Assembly: GCA_964469165.1 (NCBI GenBank)
Contig: CAYXXZ010000017.1
Location: 1-39,989 of the forward strand
Direction: 5' to 3'
Source of the DNA: CAYXXZ01 sp964469165
GTDB taxonomy: Bacteria > Pseudomonadota > Gammaproteobacteria > Pseudomonadales > Porticoccaceae
Length of the DNA stretch: 39,989 bases
A program made the translations under genes and the position numbers. The stretch's first letter is position 1. The number at the start of each line of letters is the position of its first letter. Below the pieces are notes generated by a model. It did not search any database and was not told the DNA's origin. It was given only the letters and a program-made list of their open reading frames with translations. Below, piece after piece: positions 1-7,257 of this stretch.

Positions 1-92
1 CACAGTTCACAGTTCACAGTTCACAGTTCACAGGATCAGCGTGGCACCCCCCTGATAACTGTCAACTGTGAACTGTCAACTGATAACTCAAA
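1..92. repeat. CACAGTT tandem repeat with facing inverted arm (family E)
   Basis: The window begins with at least four head-to-tail copies of the 7-mer CACAGTT. After about 20 bases there are complementary AACTGTCAACTGTGAACTG-like units (57-90), so the block can fold into a hairpin. It lies just downstream of flhD on the minus strand. It may extend to the left of the window. No coding potential is visible. It could act as a terminator, but there is no T-tract. Confidence 0.7.
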
Positions 93-121
93 GCGGGCCG
101 CTGGCGCGGCCCCTGGAAGGA

Positions 122-421
122 TCAGACCGACGCCAGCAGCATCGCGGCATGTGTCTGTGAAAGAGCGGGCTCGTGGCTGTTGCTGGTTGCCCGTGTGAGT
201 TGATCGGCATTGTCGAAATGGAGACCGAACACCACCTGGTTGCAGCGCGCCAGGCGCGCCAGTTGACGCACACTGAGAGCGCCCAGAACGTCCGCGGTCT
301 TGCCATCGACCTTGAGACGAAACATCGCACTCGTTCTATCCTCATTGAGCATACGCTGCGCAAGGAGGAGATAACTCAGATTGAGCTCCTGGATTTCATC
401 CTGCATGGAAACCGTTTGCAT
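122..421 (-). CDS. flhD: Flagellar transcriptional activator FlhD
   Basis: This 99-aa protein is FlhD-like. The stretch NLSYLLLAQRML near residues 12-23 and the following AMFRLKVDG closely match enterobacterial FlhD (NLSYLLLAQRL...SAMFRLG). FlhD forms a heterohexamer with FlhC and activates class II flagellar promoters with sigma-70. The start was chosen at 421 because AGGAGT lies 6-11 bases upstream; an in-frame extension to 658 has no ribosome-binding site and runs through repeats. At 99 aa it is shorter than the about 116 aa of E. coli, the C-terminus being trimmed. No flhC is found in the 121 bases left of it, whereas flhC normally follows almost directly, so flhC is either separated by the repeat block or elsewhere. 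Identification rests on recognised motifs, not a database search. Confidence 0.85.
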   Translation of the reverse strand: MQTVSMQDEIQELNLSYLLLAQRMLNEDRTSAMFRLKVDGKTADVLGALSVRQLARLARCNQVVFGLHFDNADQLTRATSNSHEPALSQTHAAMLLASV

Positions 422-586
422 ACTTACTCCTGATTCAAGCTTGTTATCTCTATAGCGGCGTCCCGGCCAACGACACACATCCTGATACCCCTTGGTTGGG
501 GGCCACATTCTCATGTGTAACGGGTGAATGTTGAAACCTTCTGCAGATGAACGGTGGTCAATAGGCGACGAAAGACACTGTGGACA

Positions 587-620
587 AGCTGTAAGCCATA
601 AGCTTTGAGCAGGATCGCTG
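587..620. repeat. Single arm of family B repeat
   Basis: AGCTGTAAGCCATAAGC followed by TTTGAGCAGGATCGCTGG matches the left arm of the family B elements at 4401, 36088 and 38315. No opposite arm is seen nearby, so this is a solitary or decayed half. Confidence 0.6.
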
Positions 621-686
621 GAAAAACCGGGTTCTTTCTCGCCTCCAGTGGCGGCCAAGGCGACGCCATTGACCGCACTACGGGCT

Positions 687-741
687 GAGTTTCACGTAGG
701 TGCCTGTGGCGATGGCATCTGTGCAACATGAAACGTGAAAC
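687..741. repeat. Family A hairpin repeat, short copy (A1)
   Basis: The left arm GTTTCACGTA and right arm GAAACGTGAAAC face each other. The loop contains GGTGCCTGTGGCGATG, which is also present in the copy at 15664. This is the smallest of six family A copies in the window. Confidence 0.65.
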
Positions 742-782
742 CCAGCAGAACAACGCCACATTGCGAGTTCCTCGACAGACAC

Positions 783-1070
783 TCAGGGCCGCGAGTGCTC
801 TCGCGGCGCGGCATTGAGTTCCATGTCGCGCAGCCACAACAGCAACTCGGCAACCGCGAGATAAAGCCGTGGCGGAATTTGTTGGTCGAGATCCACCTGC
901 ATCAGCAGGGCGACCAGTTCGGGGGCATCGTGCACGTAGACGCCGTGGCGTCGACCCTCGGCGATGATGCGTTCGGCAAGCTCGCCGTAGCCGCGGGCGA
1001 CCACCTTCGGCGCTTCGCCGCCGGTCTGTGCCAGCGCCACCGCCTCGCGCCTGCGCTCAATGTCCGTCAT
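783..1070 (-). CDS. FlhB C-terminal-domain-like small protein
   Basis: The 95-aa protein resembles only the cytoplasmic C-terminal domain of the FlhB/YscU export-switch family: APKVVARGYGELAERI (about residues 20-35), then VYVHDAPELVALL and IPPRLYLAVAELLLW near the end, matching the FlhB pattern P-VVAKG...NPPLARAL...IP-ELY-AVAEVL. The NPTH autocleavage motif that precedes this in true FlhB is absent; the corresponding position reads near EAVALAQTGG. Membrane segments are also absent. Stand-alone proteins of this kind (often called FhlB/FlhX) occur next to flagellar genes and may substitute for, or modulate, the cleaved FlhB domain in substrate switching. The start overlaps the upstream fliK-type gene by 14 bases, which suggests translational coupling. 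Confidence 0.8.
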   Translation of the reverse strand: MTDIERRREAVALAQTGGEAPKVVARGYGELAERIIAEGRRHGVYVHDAPELVALLMQVDLDQQIPPRLYLAVAELLLWLRDMELNAAPREHSRP

Positions 1071-2013
1071 CGTTCACCTCGCGTGCGGCAATGCGCACGC
1101 TTGTCTGCGCAAAGCCCTGGGCCGTGAGCCGGGCCGCCAGCCAGTCAGCGGCGGCGCCGAGACGGCGGCACAGTTCGGCGGACTCGACCTCGATGACGAG
1201 GTCGAGGCGCGCGCCGTCAAGGCGCAGACGTGTCGTCACCACACCGAGGCGCTCGAACGCCAGTTCCAGCTCGGATATCCAGGCATCGCTCTCCGCCTGG
1301 TCGCCAGCGGCGTCGTCCCACTCACCGCCAGTGGGCGCGTCGTCCGGCGTGAGCAGCAATGCCAGCGCGGCGCCCGGCCAGAGCTCGCCTTCCCAGCGCA
1401 CCACCGGCGTTGCCAACAGCTCGAGCTGCTGGCGCACCAGGCCCTGAAGCTCCGGTGCGAGCGGTGCGCCGGCCTGGCGCGTATCGCCGTGCCGCATCTG
1501 CGGTTCGGCGGCGAGCTGCTGGCGGTCGATGGCACCGCCGTACCAGCGCGCCAGGTGGGATTCATAAAAGAGACCACTGCTATCGATGGCAGCTTGCAGT
1601 CGACTTGCCAGTTCACCACGGGGTGAAGCCTCGCCCAAGGTCAGCAGCGGCTGCAGTGCGCGCAGGGGAGGGGGCGGCCGGGGGTGACGCGCCAGCACCT
1701 GGGCAATCAATTGTGCCGGTGCGCTGAGGCGGGTCACCACCGCCTGCTCCAGGGGCGCCGCTCCAATGGGCGCCTGGCGCTGCTGTTCCGCCTCCGCAAA
1801 GGTGCGCCCCGCGGGTTGTGCGGAGCCCTGCGCTGGCGCGGCGCTGGTGGCTGGCCGACCTTCGAGGCGCGCATCGGCCTGGGGCGCACGCAGCGCCTCG
1901 GGGCGCGCTATTTCCTGCAAGGGCGGCACCAGACTGTGCGCCACCGGCAGGTCGACACGCTTGCCCAGAACCTGGTGCAGCAGGGTGTCGAGAAGGCTGT
2001 TGATTCCGCTCAA
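1057..2013 (-). CDS. FliK-type hook-length control protein (first copy)
   Basis: The 318-aa protein has an Ala/Gln/Pro-rich N-terminal two-thirds and a C-terminal Flg_hook-like domain (about residues 245-310; RLRLDGARLDLVIEVESAEL is the key strand pair). FliK proteins act as a secreted molecular ruler that tells FlhB when the hook is long enough. A second, larger FliK gene lies at 15793, so this is a paralogue in the filament-cap operon, next to an FlhB-like domain protein. The start is the TTG inside the last of four 19-bp tandem units; the upstream ATG copies are out of frame or run into stops. A simple ATG start cannot be used in the present sequence, so expression may be low. The family call is good; its separate role is unknown. 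Confidence 0.78.
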   Translation of the reverse strand: MSGINSLLDTLLHQVLGKRVDLPVAHSLVPPLQEIARPEALRAPQADARLEGRPATSAAPAQGSAQPAGRTFAEAEQQRQAPIGAAPLEQAVVTRLSAPAQLIAQVLARHPRPPPPLRALQPLLTLGEASPRGELASRLQAAIDSSGLFYESHLARWYGGAIDRQQLAAEPQMRHGDTRQAGAPLAPELQGLVRQQLELLATPVVRWEGELWPGAALALLLTPDDAPTGGEWDDAAGDQAESDAWISELELAFERLGVVTTRLRLDGARLDLVIEVESAELCRRLGAAADWLAARLTAQGFAQTSVRIAAREVNDDGH

Positions 2014-2070
2014 GGCTATTGATTTCGCTCAAGGCTGTTGATCCCGCTCATGGCTGCTGATCCCGCTCAT
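1995..2070 (-). repeat. Four 19-bp tandem repeats, each starting with ATG or TTG
   Basis: Read on the minus strand, the units are ATGAGCGGGATCAGCAGCC (2070-2052), ATGAGCGGGATCAACAGCC (2051-2033), TTGAGCGAAATCAATAGCC (2032-2014) and TTGAGCGGAATCAACAGCC (2013-1995). The period is 19, so successive start codons fall in different frames. The first ATG overlaps the fliT stop (ATGA). Its frame ends after 13 codons at the TGA inside the TTGA of unit 3. The second ATG ends at a TAG within unit 3. The third start reads out of frame through the gene for 139 codons. Only the fourth (TTG) enters fliK. Confidence 0.9.
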
Positions 2071-2414
2071 GGCGGCGCGGGCGCATCTCCTCGAAACGCG
2101 TCGGCGGAGCTCTCGACACGGTGGTGTTCCGCCATGTCGATCAGGCGTTGCAGATCGTCGCGGCGCCTGATCAGGTGCTCCTGAATCTCCAGGTTCTGCT
2201 GGAGGATCGTCTCCACCAGCGTGGCGCGGCGCTCCTGTGCGACACCGTGCAGTTCGGTGCCGTCGTCGATACTGGCCAGATGGTCCATGGCCATGACGTA
2301 GCGGGATTGTTCCTCGATCAATTCGGGCCACTCCCCCTGCCGCGCCAGCGCCAGCATGCGGTAGGACAGGCCGAGCACCGACTCATAGCCGGCTATCAGA
2401 TTCTGCGCGATCAT
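2067..2414 (-). CDS. fliT: Flagellar protein FliT-like export chaperone
   Basis: The 115-aa all-helical acidic protein starts MIAQNLIAGYESVLGLS and lies directly after fliD and fliS, the standard fliDST order. FliT binds the C-terminus of FliD and keeps it export-competent; in enterobacteria it also inhibits FlhDC. The start at 2414 was chosen because GGGAGA stands 8-13 bases upstream; a start at 2444 (125 aa) is possible but has a poor ribosome-binding site. The stop overlaps the first ATG of the 19-bp repeat array of the following fliK-type gene. FliT proteins diverge strongly, so the name rests on size, composition and position. Confidence 0.72.
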   Translation of the reverse strand: MIAQNLIAGYESVLGLSYRMLALARQGEWPELIEEQSRYVMAMDHLASIDDGTELHGVAQERRATLVETILQQNLEIQEHLIRRRDDLQRLIDMAEHHRVESSADAFRGDAPAPP

Positions 2415-2445
2415 TTCCGGGTCTCCCTTTTTCTGGCCGTTCATC

Positions 2446-2862
2446 TCACGAACCCTGGTTGTGCTTGCCCAGGCTGCGCCACGCGGACGCGATATCCTCC
2501 AGCAGCTGCGCCGCCTCGTCGAGGCGCTCGACGTCGTTGTGGAGATTGGCGCCCATCAACTGGCGGGAGATATAAACATAGAGAGAGGCGAGGCTTGCCG
2601 CCAGTTCGCCCTGATCGGGATCCAGCACCGCCAGCAGCCCCTCGTTGACGATATCCAGCGCCTTGGAAATGGCCTGGCCCTTCTCGGCCATGTTGCCCTT
2701 CTCCATGTGCAAACGCGCGGTGCGAATCGCCACGCCCGCGCCGTCGAACAGCATCAGGATCAATTGGTGGGGCGAGGCGGCCATGACCCCGGTTTCGACG
2801 CCGACCCGGGCATAAGCCCCGGCGCCCTTGCTGTAGGCGGTTGCTGCGCGCAGTGAATTCAT
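2446..2862 (-). CDS. fliS: Flagellin export chaperone FliS
   Basis: The 138-aa protein begins with a short basic segment ending in AYSKGAGAYARVGVETGVM, followed by the FliS hallmark SPHQLILMLFDGA (about residues 30-42) and a helix bundle containing VYISRQLMGANLHND. FliS binds the disordered C-terminus of flagellin in the cytoplasm, prevents its polymerisation and hands it to the export gate. Length matches the family (about 136 aa). It lies 27 bases after fliD and is presumably co-transcribed from the fliD promoter. Confidence 0.95.
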   Translation of the reverse strand: MNSLRAATAYSKGAGAYARVGVETGVMAASPHQLILMLFDGAGVAIRTARLHMEKGNMAEKGQAISKALDIVNEGLLAVLDPDQGELAASLASLYVYISRQLMGANLHNDVERLDEAAQLLEDIASAWRSLGKHNQGS

Positions 2863-2889
2863 TGTCTGGAAACCTCCGGGTCGTTGGAC

Positions 2890-4233
2890 TTATTTGCGGT
2901 TGAGCTGTGCGTTCATGATGTCGAACTGTTGCGTCAGGTAGGCGCTGGTCGAATTCATGGTGGCGATCATCTTGTCCAGCTGGGCAAACTGGGTGCGATA
3001 GCGGGCGATGGTGGCATCGATGCCTTTCTCCACCCGCGCGTACTGTTCGTCGAGGCGCTCGATGCTCTTATCCAGGCCACTGGTGGCGTTGCCGATGACG
3101 CCGTCATCCGCCAGCAGCCGTTCGAGCGCAGCGCCGAGGCGCCCTGCGAAGCCGCTGGCGCCGGCAAAAAAGCTTTGCAAACCCGCCGGGTTTGCGTTGG
3201 CGATATCCGCGAGGCGCTCCTCGTCCAGCTTGAGGGTGCCGCCGAGTTCGAGACTGATGCCGATGGCGCCGAGTTGCGCGAACGGCGAGCCTTCGCCACC
3301 ACCAGCGCCGAGCGCGCTGCGCAGTTGCGATTGCACGGCGCGCAGCGCGGCATTGCCGAGCAGGCGCCCGGCCACACCCGAACTCTGGTCGTAGCCGCCA
3401 ATGTCCTTGATGACCGTTTGAAGGTTGTTGTAGGCACCCACAAACGCCTTCACCGCGTCGCCGACACCCTGATTGTCGCGGCGGATATCGAGGGTGGTGA
3501 CGCCCTCTTCACGGAGTTCGAGAACCACGCCCTCAATGGCTTCCGCAACCCGGTTGGACTGACTTGTGACGGCGATACCGTTGACCTTGAGGGCGGCGTT
3601 GCGCGCCTCCACGCGCGTCTGCTCATCGAGCTGCAAGGTGCCCGCCAGCACGCCGAAATCCACGTCTGCCAGGGCCGCGTCCGTACCGGTGGCCGCGGCG
3701 CTCAACACCAGGCGGTAGGGAGTGTCGCCGCCGTCGTTGACGATACTGGCGAGAATGCCGCCATCGCTCTGATTGATGGCATCGCGGATGTCTTCCAGCG
3801 AGCTGTTGTCCGCACCGACACTGACCTCGATCTGCGCGCCACTGCCCAGGGTCAGCTGCACGGTGGCTGCACCCAGATCCACACTTTTATCGCCGATCCC
3901 GGCGCTTGCCACGCTGGACGCCTGTGCCAGCTGAGCGACCTCGACGCGATAGGCGCCCGGCGCGGCGCCAGCGGGCGCGGTAACGCCCAGCGCCACGCCC
4001 TGCTGAGCGCTTTTCACACCCTGAAACTGGGCCGGCGCGGCAAGCTTCGCCGTTGCATTCTGCAATTGCGTGAGTGCACTGCCGAGACGCCCGAAGGCGG
4101 AAATCTTCGCCTGCTGCGTGCTTTTCTGGCCGCTGATGGGTGCCAGTTTCTGACGCTCCGCCGCCGCCAGTTGATCCAGCAGCCCGTTGAGGTCGAGTCC
4201 CGACCCTATGCCCAGCGCGCTGATCGTCGCCAT
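2890..4233 (-). CDS. fliD: Flagellar filament capping protein FliD (HAP2)
   Basis: The 447-aa protein starts MATISALGIGSGLDLNGLLDQL, the typical FliD N-terminus. The C-terminus contains a long coiled coil with MIATMNSTSAYLTQQFDIMNA, as in other FliD proteins. FliD forms the oligomeric cap at the filament tip under which flagellin folds, and its exposed middle domain can contribute to adhesion. The length is close to the usual 450-470 aa. It is the first gene of the minus-strand fliDST-fliK operon, divergent from fliC, and has a near-perfect FliA promoter at 4348-4374. Confidence 0.96.
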   Translation of the reverse strand: MATISALGIGSGLDLNGLLDQLAAAERQKLAPISGQKSTQQAKISAFGRLGSALTQLQNATAKLAAPAQFQGVKSAQQGVALGVTAPAGAAPGAYRVEVAQLAQASSVASAGIGDKSVDLGAATVQLTLGSGAQIEVSVGADNSSLEDIRDAINQSDGGILASIVNDGGDTPYRLVLSAAATGTDAALADVDFGVLAGTLQLDEQTRVEARNAALKVNGIAVTSQSNRVAEAIEGVVLELREEGVTTLDIRRDNQGVGDAVKAFVGAYNNLQTVIKDIGGYDQSSGVAGRLLGNAALRAVQSQLRSALGAGGGEGSPFAQLGAIGISLELGGTLKLDEERLADIANANPAGLQSFFAGASGFAGRLGAALERLLADDGVIGNATSGLDKSIERLDEQYARVEKGIDATIARYRTQFAQLDKMIATMNSTSAYLTQQFDIMNAQLNRK

Positions 4234-4347
4234 GCTGATTCCTCAGGTTGTCCAGCCACCCCGGCCTGGAGCGGATCTCCGTGCCACCTATTGTGCCGCC
4301 GCGAAGCCCCGCGCCTTTGCCCGAAATGCGCCCATATGCTGTGCTTG

Positions 4348-4374
4348 TTATCGGCTCGGGTGCGGCTGGCTTTA
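4348..4374 (-). promoter_or_regulatory. Sigma-28 (FliA) promoter for fliDST
   Basis: On the minus strand the sequence reads TAAAGCCA, 11 bases, then GCCGATAA. This fits the FliA consensus TAAAGTTT-N11-GCCGATAA with an exact -10 and a near-exact -35. It lies 115 bases before the fliD start. Confidence 0.88.
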
Positions 4375-4400
4375 GCGTTTTGCCGCCGGGCCGGCAAAAC

Positions 4401-4561
4401 AGCTGTGAGCCGTAAGCTTTAAGCTGGACTGTTCCCCATCGTGTGTTCCATCAGCCTTCAGAGGAACTTGTCTGGTTCCCATGCTCTGCGTGGGAACGAG
4501 AAGAATATCCGCGTGCACGCCGGTCTCGCCCAATCCAGCTTAAAGCTTACGGCTTACAGCT
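4401..4561. repeat. Family B inverted-repeat element (B1) between fliD and fliC
   Basis: The arms at 4401-4428 and 4534-4561 are 28 bases each and complementary at 27 positions, built on AGCTGTAAGCCGTAAGC plus TTTAAGCTGGA. The 105-base interior carries a second small palindrome, GTTCCCA (4475-4481) facing TGGGAAC (4491-4497). It sits exactly between the two divergent FliA promoters and so separates fliD from fliC transcription. Confidence 0.85.
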
Positions 4562-4577
4562 TTTTCACCCCCCACCC

Positions 4578-4604
4578 TAAAGCTCCCGGCAACGGCGCCG
4601 ACAT
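4578..4604 (+). promoter_or_regulatory. Sigma-28 (FliA) promoter for fliC
   Basis: TAAAGCTC, 11 bases, GCCGACAT: a good FliA match with exact spacing. It lies 110 bases upstream of the flagellin start and just downstream of the family B hairpin. Confidence 0.85.
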
Positions 4605-4713
4605 TCTATGTAACGGCCAGCGTGCCGTTGCGCGGAAGAGGGCATCGGCGCCATACCGGAAACCCACGCCGCGGAATGGGTCACCGATCAACTTTCACGA
4701 AAGGATCATCACC

Positions 4714-6372
4714 ATGTCAGTCATCAATACCAATATCACGGCGCTGATCAGTCAGCAGAATCTGAACCGCTCCCAGAGCGCCTTGCAAACCTCGATGGAG
4801 CGCCTGTCCTCGGGCCTGCGCATCAACAGCGCCAAGGACGACGCCGCCGGGCAGGCCATCGCCAACCGCATGACCAGCCAGATTTCCGGTCTCAACCAGG
4901 CCCAGCGCAACGCCAATGACGGCATCTCCATGTCGCAGACCGCGGAAGGCGCGCTCAACCAGGTCAACGACAACCTGCAGCGCATCCGCGAACTCACCGT
5001 GCAGGCGTCCAACGGCACCAACAATCAGTCCGACCTGGAATCCATCCAGAACGAAATCGGCCAGCGCCTGCAGGAGATCAACCGCATCTCCGAGGAAACC
5101 GGCTTCAACGGCCTCAAGGTGCTGTCCGCCGACCAGAGCCTGAAGATCCAGGTGGGCGCCAACGACGGCGAAACCATTTCCATCAGCCTCAGCCAGATCA
5201 ACGTGGAAACCCTGGGCCTGAGCGGGTTCAATGTGGATGGCAGCGGTGAAACTCCCAATGCCGCCGCCACTGCCGATGACCTGGTGCTGGGCGGCTTCAC
5301 CGCCGGTTCCACCAATGCCAACGGTTCCACCGAATACAGCAAGACCGATACCACGAGCAACACGGCCGCCACGGCGTCTGATGTCTTCGCCGGCCTCGGC
5401 AACGGCGACACGGTGACCTACAACGGCACCAATACCGGCCTGGGCGTGGCCGCCACCGGCAATACCTACACCTACGACGCCACCAGCGATAGCTTCACCT
5501 TTAACGCCGCCGGCGCCGCCACTGCAGACGTCATGAGCGCTCTGACGCCCGCCACTGGCGGCACCACCGCGGCCACCATCACCATTGGCGGCGGCAGCCA
5601 GGACGTGCTCATCGACAGTGACGGTAACATCACCGCCGCCGACGATGGCGCCACTTTGTACCTGGACGGCACCGGCAACCTCACCAAGAACGATGTCGGT
5701 GCCGACCCCGTGGCTACCCTGGCTCTCGTGGCCGCTGCCGTGGCCGGTGAAGCCGGTGACAGCATCTCCGTCGGCACCACTACCTATACCAGCGACGGTA
5801 CCGATTTCGGCGTGACCGGCGCCACCATTAGCGCTTCCGCGCTGACCAGCCTGACGCAGGCCGCTGGTGCCACTACCTCCACCGGCTACACCATTGCCGC
5901 CGGTGGCGCTGTCAGCGACGGTGGCGGCGCGGTCTACGTAGACGGCAGCGGTGAGCTGACCAACGCTAACGAAACCTCCGTCACCACCAACTACTACGCT
6001 CACGCAGACGGCAGTGTCACCGACGACACGGGTGCCCAGGTGTACATGGACGGCGATGGTGACTTCAGCTTCGACGCCGAAACCCCAGGGGCACGCACAG
6101 ACAACGCCCTGTCAGTACTGGACGATGCCCTGAGCATGGTGGATACCCTGCGCTCGGACCTGGGTGCCATCCAGAACCGCTTCGAGTCCGCCATCACCAA
6201 CCTGGCGACCACCGCCACCAACCTGACCTCCGCGCGCTCGCGCATCGAGGACGCCGACTACGCCAAGGAAGTATCCAACATGACCCGCGCGCAGATCCTC
6301 CAGCAGGCGGGCACCTCGGTACTGGCCCAGGCCAACCAGATTCCGCAGAACGTGCTGTCACTGCTGCGTTAA
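4714..6372 (+). CDS. fliC: Flagellin FliC
   Basis: The 552-aa flagellin has the conserved N-terminal D0/D1 coiled-coil region (MSVINTNITALISQQNLNRS, then RLSSGLRINSAKDDAAGQAI) over about residues 1-175, and the conserved C-terminal region ending NQIPQNVLSLLR. The middle (about 180-465) is a Thr/Ala/Gly-rich surface domain with repeated strand motifs such as GATLYLDGTGNLT, GAVYVDGSGELT and AQVYMDGDGDF, as in Salmonella-type D2/D3 domains. The start was chosen at the ATG after the AAAGGA ribosome-binding site; an in-frame extension back to 4441 runs through the repeat and promoter. FliC forms the filament and is exported with FliS. Only one flagellin gene is present in the window. Confidence 0.97.
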   Translation: MSVINTNITALISQQNLNRSQSALQTSMERLSSGLRINSAKDDAAGQAIANRMTSQISGLNQAQRNANDGISMSQTAEGALNQVNDNLQRIRELTVQASNGTNNQSDLESIQNEIGQRLQEINRISEETGFNGLKVLSADQSLKIQVGANDGETISISLSQINVETLGLSGFNVDGSGETPNAAATADDLVLGGFTAGSTNANGSTEYSKTDTTSNTAATASDVFAGLGNGDTVTYNGTNTGLGVAATGNTYTYDATSDSFTFNAAGAATADVMSALTPATGGTTAATITIGGGSQDVLIDSDGNITAADDGATLYLDGTGNLTKNDVGADPVATLALVAAAVAGEAGDSISVGTTTYTSDGTDFGVTGATISASALTSLTQAAGATTSTGYTIAAGGAVSDGGGAVYVDGSGELTNANETSVTTNYYAHADGSVTDDTGAQVYMDGDGDFSFDAETPGARTDNALSVLDDALSMVDTLRSDLGAIQNRFESAITNLATTATNLTSARSRIEDADYAKEVSNMTRAQILQQAGTSVLAQANQIPQNVLSLLR

Positions 6373-6401
6373 GCGGACAAACCCTCTACGAATCGACTTT
6401 G

Positions 6402-6426
6402 GGGCGCCTTCGGGCGCCCTTTTTTT
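6402..6426 (+). terminator. Rho-independent terminator of fliC
   Basis: A 7-bp GC-rich stem, GGGCGCC facing GGCGCCC with a TTCG tetraloop, is followed by seven T residues. It lies 30 bases after the fliC stop. Confidence 0.92.
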
Positions 6427-6643
6427 AATGGATAGTCCCGGGTATTCATCTGTATTGCTCGCAGCCTCATCGATAAAGCTGGGCGGAATAAGGCGGCATG
6501 ATATTGGAAGTAAAACAGCCGTTGGCCAGGAATGTGCAAGCCGAGATTCGTATCTAGGGCCTGACTGGCGACAAAAGCCATCAAATCTTGTTATATCTAT
6601 ATTATGTACCACGTTGATAAACTGGCAGTCATCTTGCACTCAT

Positions 6644-6727
6644 ATGGTTCCATCAACCGTGGATGATGAAATGCTGCGAACTGTTATTAATGCCACAGTT
6701 GCCAAATTGGAAGGGAACGAGGCATGA
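6644..6727 (+). CDS. Possible 27-aa leader or antitoxin remnant before zeta toxin
   Basis: A short frame beginning MVPSTVDDEMLRTVIN ends with GNEA and its TGA overlaps the ATG of the toxin gene (ATGA), as in coupled toxin-antitoxin genes. No clear ribosome-binding site precedes it, and the same frame is open further upstream to 6428 without recognisable similarity. It may be the 3' end of a decayed upstream antitoxin, or just a leader. The rest of the 6428-6643 gap shows no gene; it has clearly lower GC than the flagellar genes. Confidence 0.3.
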   Translation: MVPSTVDDEMLRTVINATVAKLEGNEA

Positions 6728-7257
6728 CAGGCAATACACCAGATAAAAAGATCATCATCATCGCTGGCCCTAACGGCGCGGGCAAAACCACCTTTGCGCG
6801 CTCATTTCTCCCGGCAGAGGCACAGCTGCAGCACTTCATCAATGCTGACCTGATCGCGGCTGGCCTCGCGCCCTTCGCACCGGAAACAGCCGCCTTCAAG
6901 GCGGGGCGGTTGATGCTGGAAGAAATCAAGCAACATTCCCTTCAAGGCAGGAGCTTCGCTTTTGAAACCACCTTGGCTGGTCTTGGCTATCTGCGGCATA
7001 TAGAGCAATGGCGCGCACAAGGCTATCATGTCAGTCTGTTCTTTCTGGCACTACCCAATGTGGAAACTGCCATAGCCCGAGTGTCTGAAAGAGTGAGACA
7101 GGGCGGGCATGACATTCCTGAGTCCGTTATCCGCCGCCGTTTTACCTCGGGATGGAAGAACTTTCAGCAAGCCTATCGCACCGCCGTAAACGACTGGGCA
7201 GTGTACGACAATGCCGGCAACATACCCACGCTGCTGGAATGGGGAGAAAATCAATGA
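6724..7257 (+). CDS. Zeta-toxin-like P-loop kinase
   Basis: The 177-aa protein has a Walker A motif GPNGAGKT at residues 15-22, an INADLIAAGLAP segment (about 39-50) typical of the zeta toxin/PezT-like fold, an FAFETTL strand (about 78-84), and a LID-like region RVSERVRQGGHDIP (about 119-132). Zeta toxins phosphorylate UDP-N-acetylsugars and block cell-wall synthesis; many chromosomal relatives have unproven substrates. It is smaller than classic zeta (about 270-290 aa) and fits the compact chromosomal group. The stop overlaps the start of the next small gene by 4 bases. The lower GC and its position between fliC and motA suggest insertion into the flagellar cluster. Confidence 0.85.
   Translation: MTGNTPDKKIIIIAGPNGAGKTTFARSFLPAEAQLQHFINADLIAAGLAPFAPETAAFKAGRLMLEEIKQHSLQGRSFAFETTLAGLGYLRHIEQWRAQGYHVSLFFLALPNVETAIARVSERVRQGGHDIPESVIRRRFTSGWKNFQQAYRTAVNDWAVYDNAGNIPTLLEWGENQ

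Larger units (their letters stand above)
422..782. other. Long intergenic region upstream of flhD
   Basis: This 361-base stretch lies between flhD and the FlhB-like gene and holds no convincing gene. It contains a half-copy of the AGCTGTAAGC repeat (587-620) and a short family A hairpin element (687-741). A TATAGA hexamer on the minus strand about 30 bases before the flhD start is a weak -10 candidate without a properly spaced -35. In enterobacteria flhD has a long regulated leader, so the region may carry regulatory sites, but none can be named from the sequence. Confidence 0.5.

Noticed and set aside
1..92. CRISPR-like array at the left edge
   Set aside because: Units are 7 bases with no spacers; it is a simple tandem repeat plus inverted arm.
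2029..2331. 100-codon minus-strand frame over fliT
   Set aside because: Off-frame reading of fliT that ends in the 19-bp repeats; only its last 13 codons matter, as the dead-end product of the first ATG.
4717..6003. 428-codon open frame opposite fliC on the minus strand
   Set aside because: Mirror of the flagellin coding sequence; Gly/Val/Ala composition follows from the high-GC repeats of fliC; no ribosome-binding site or recognised motif.
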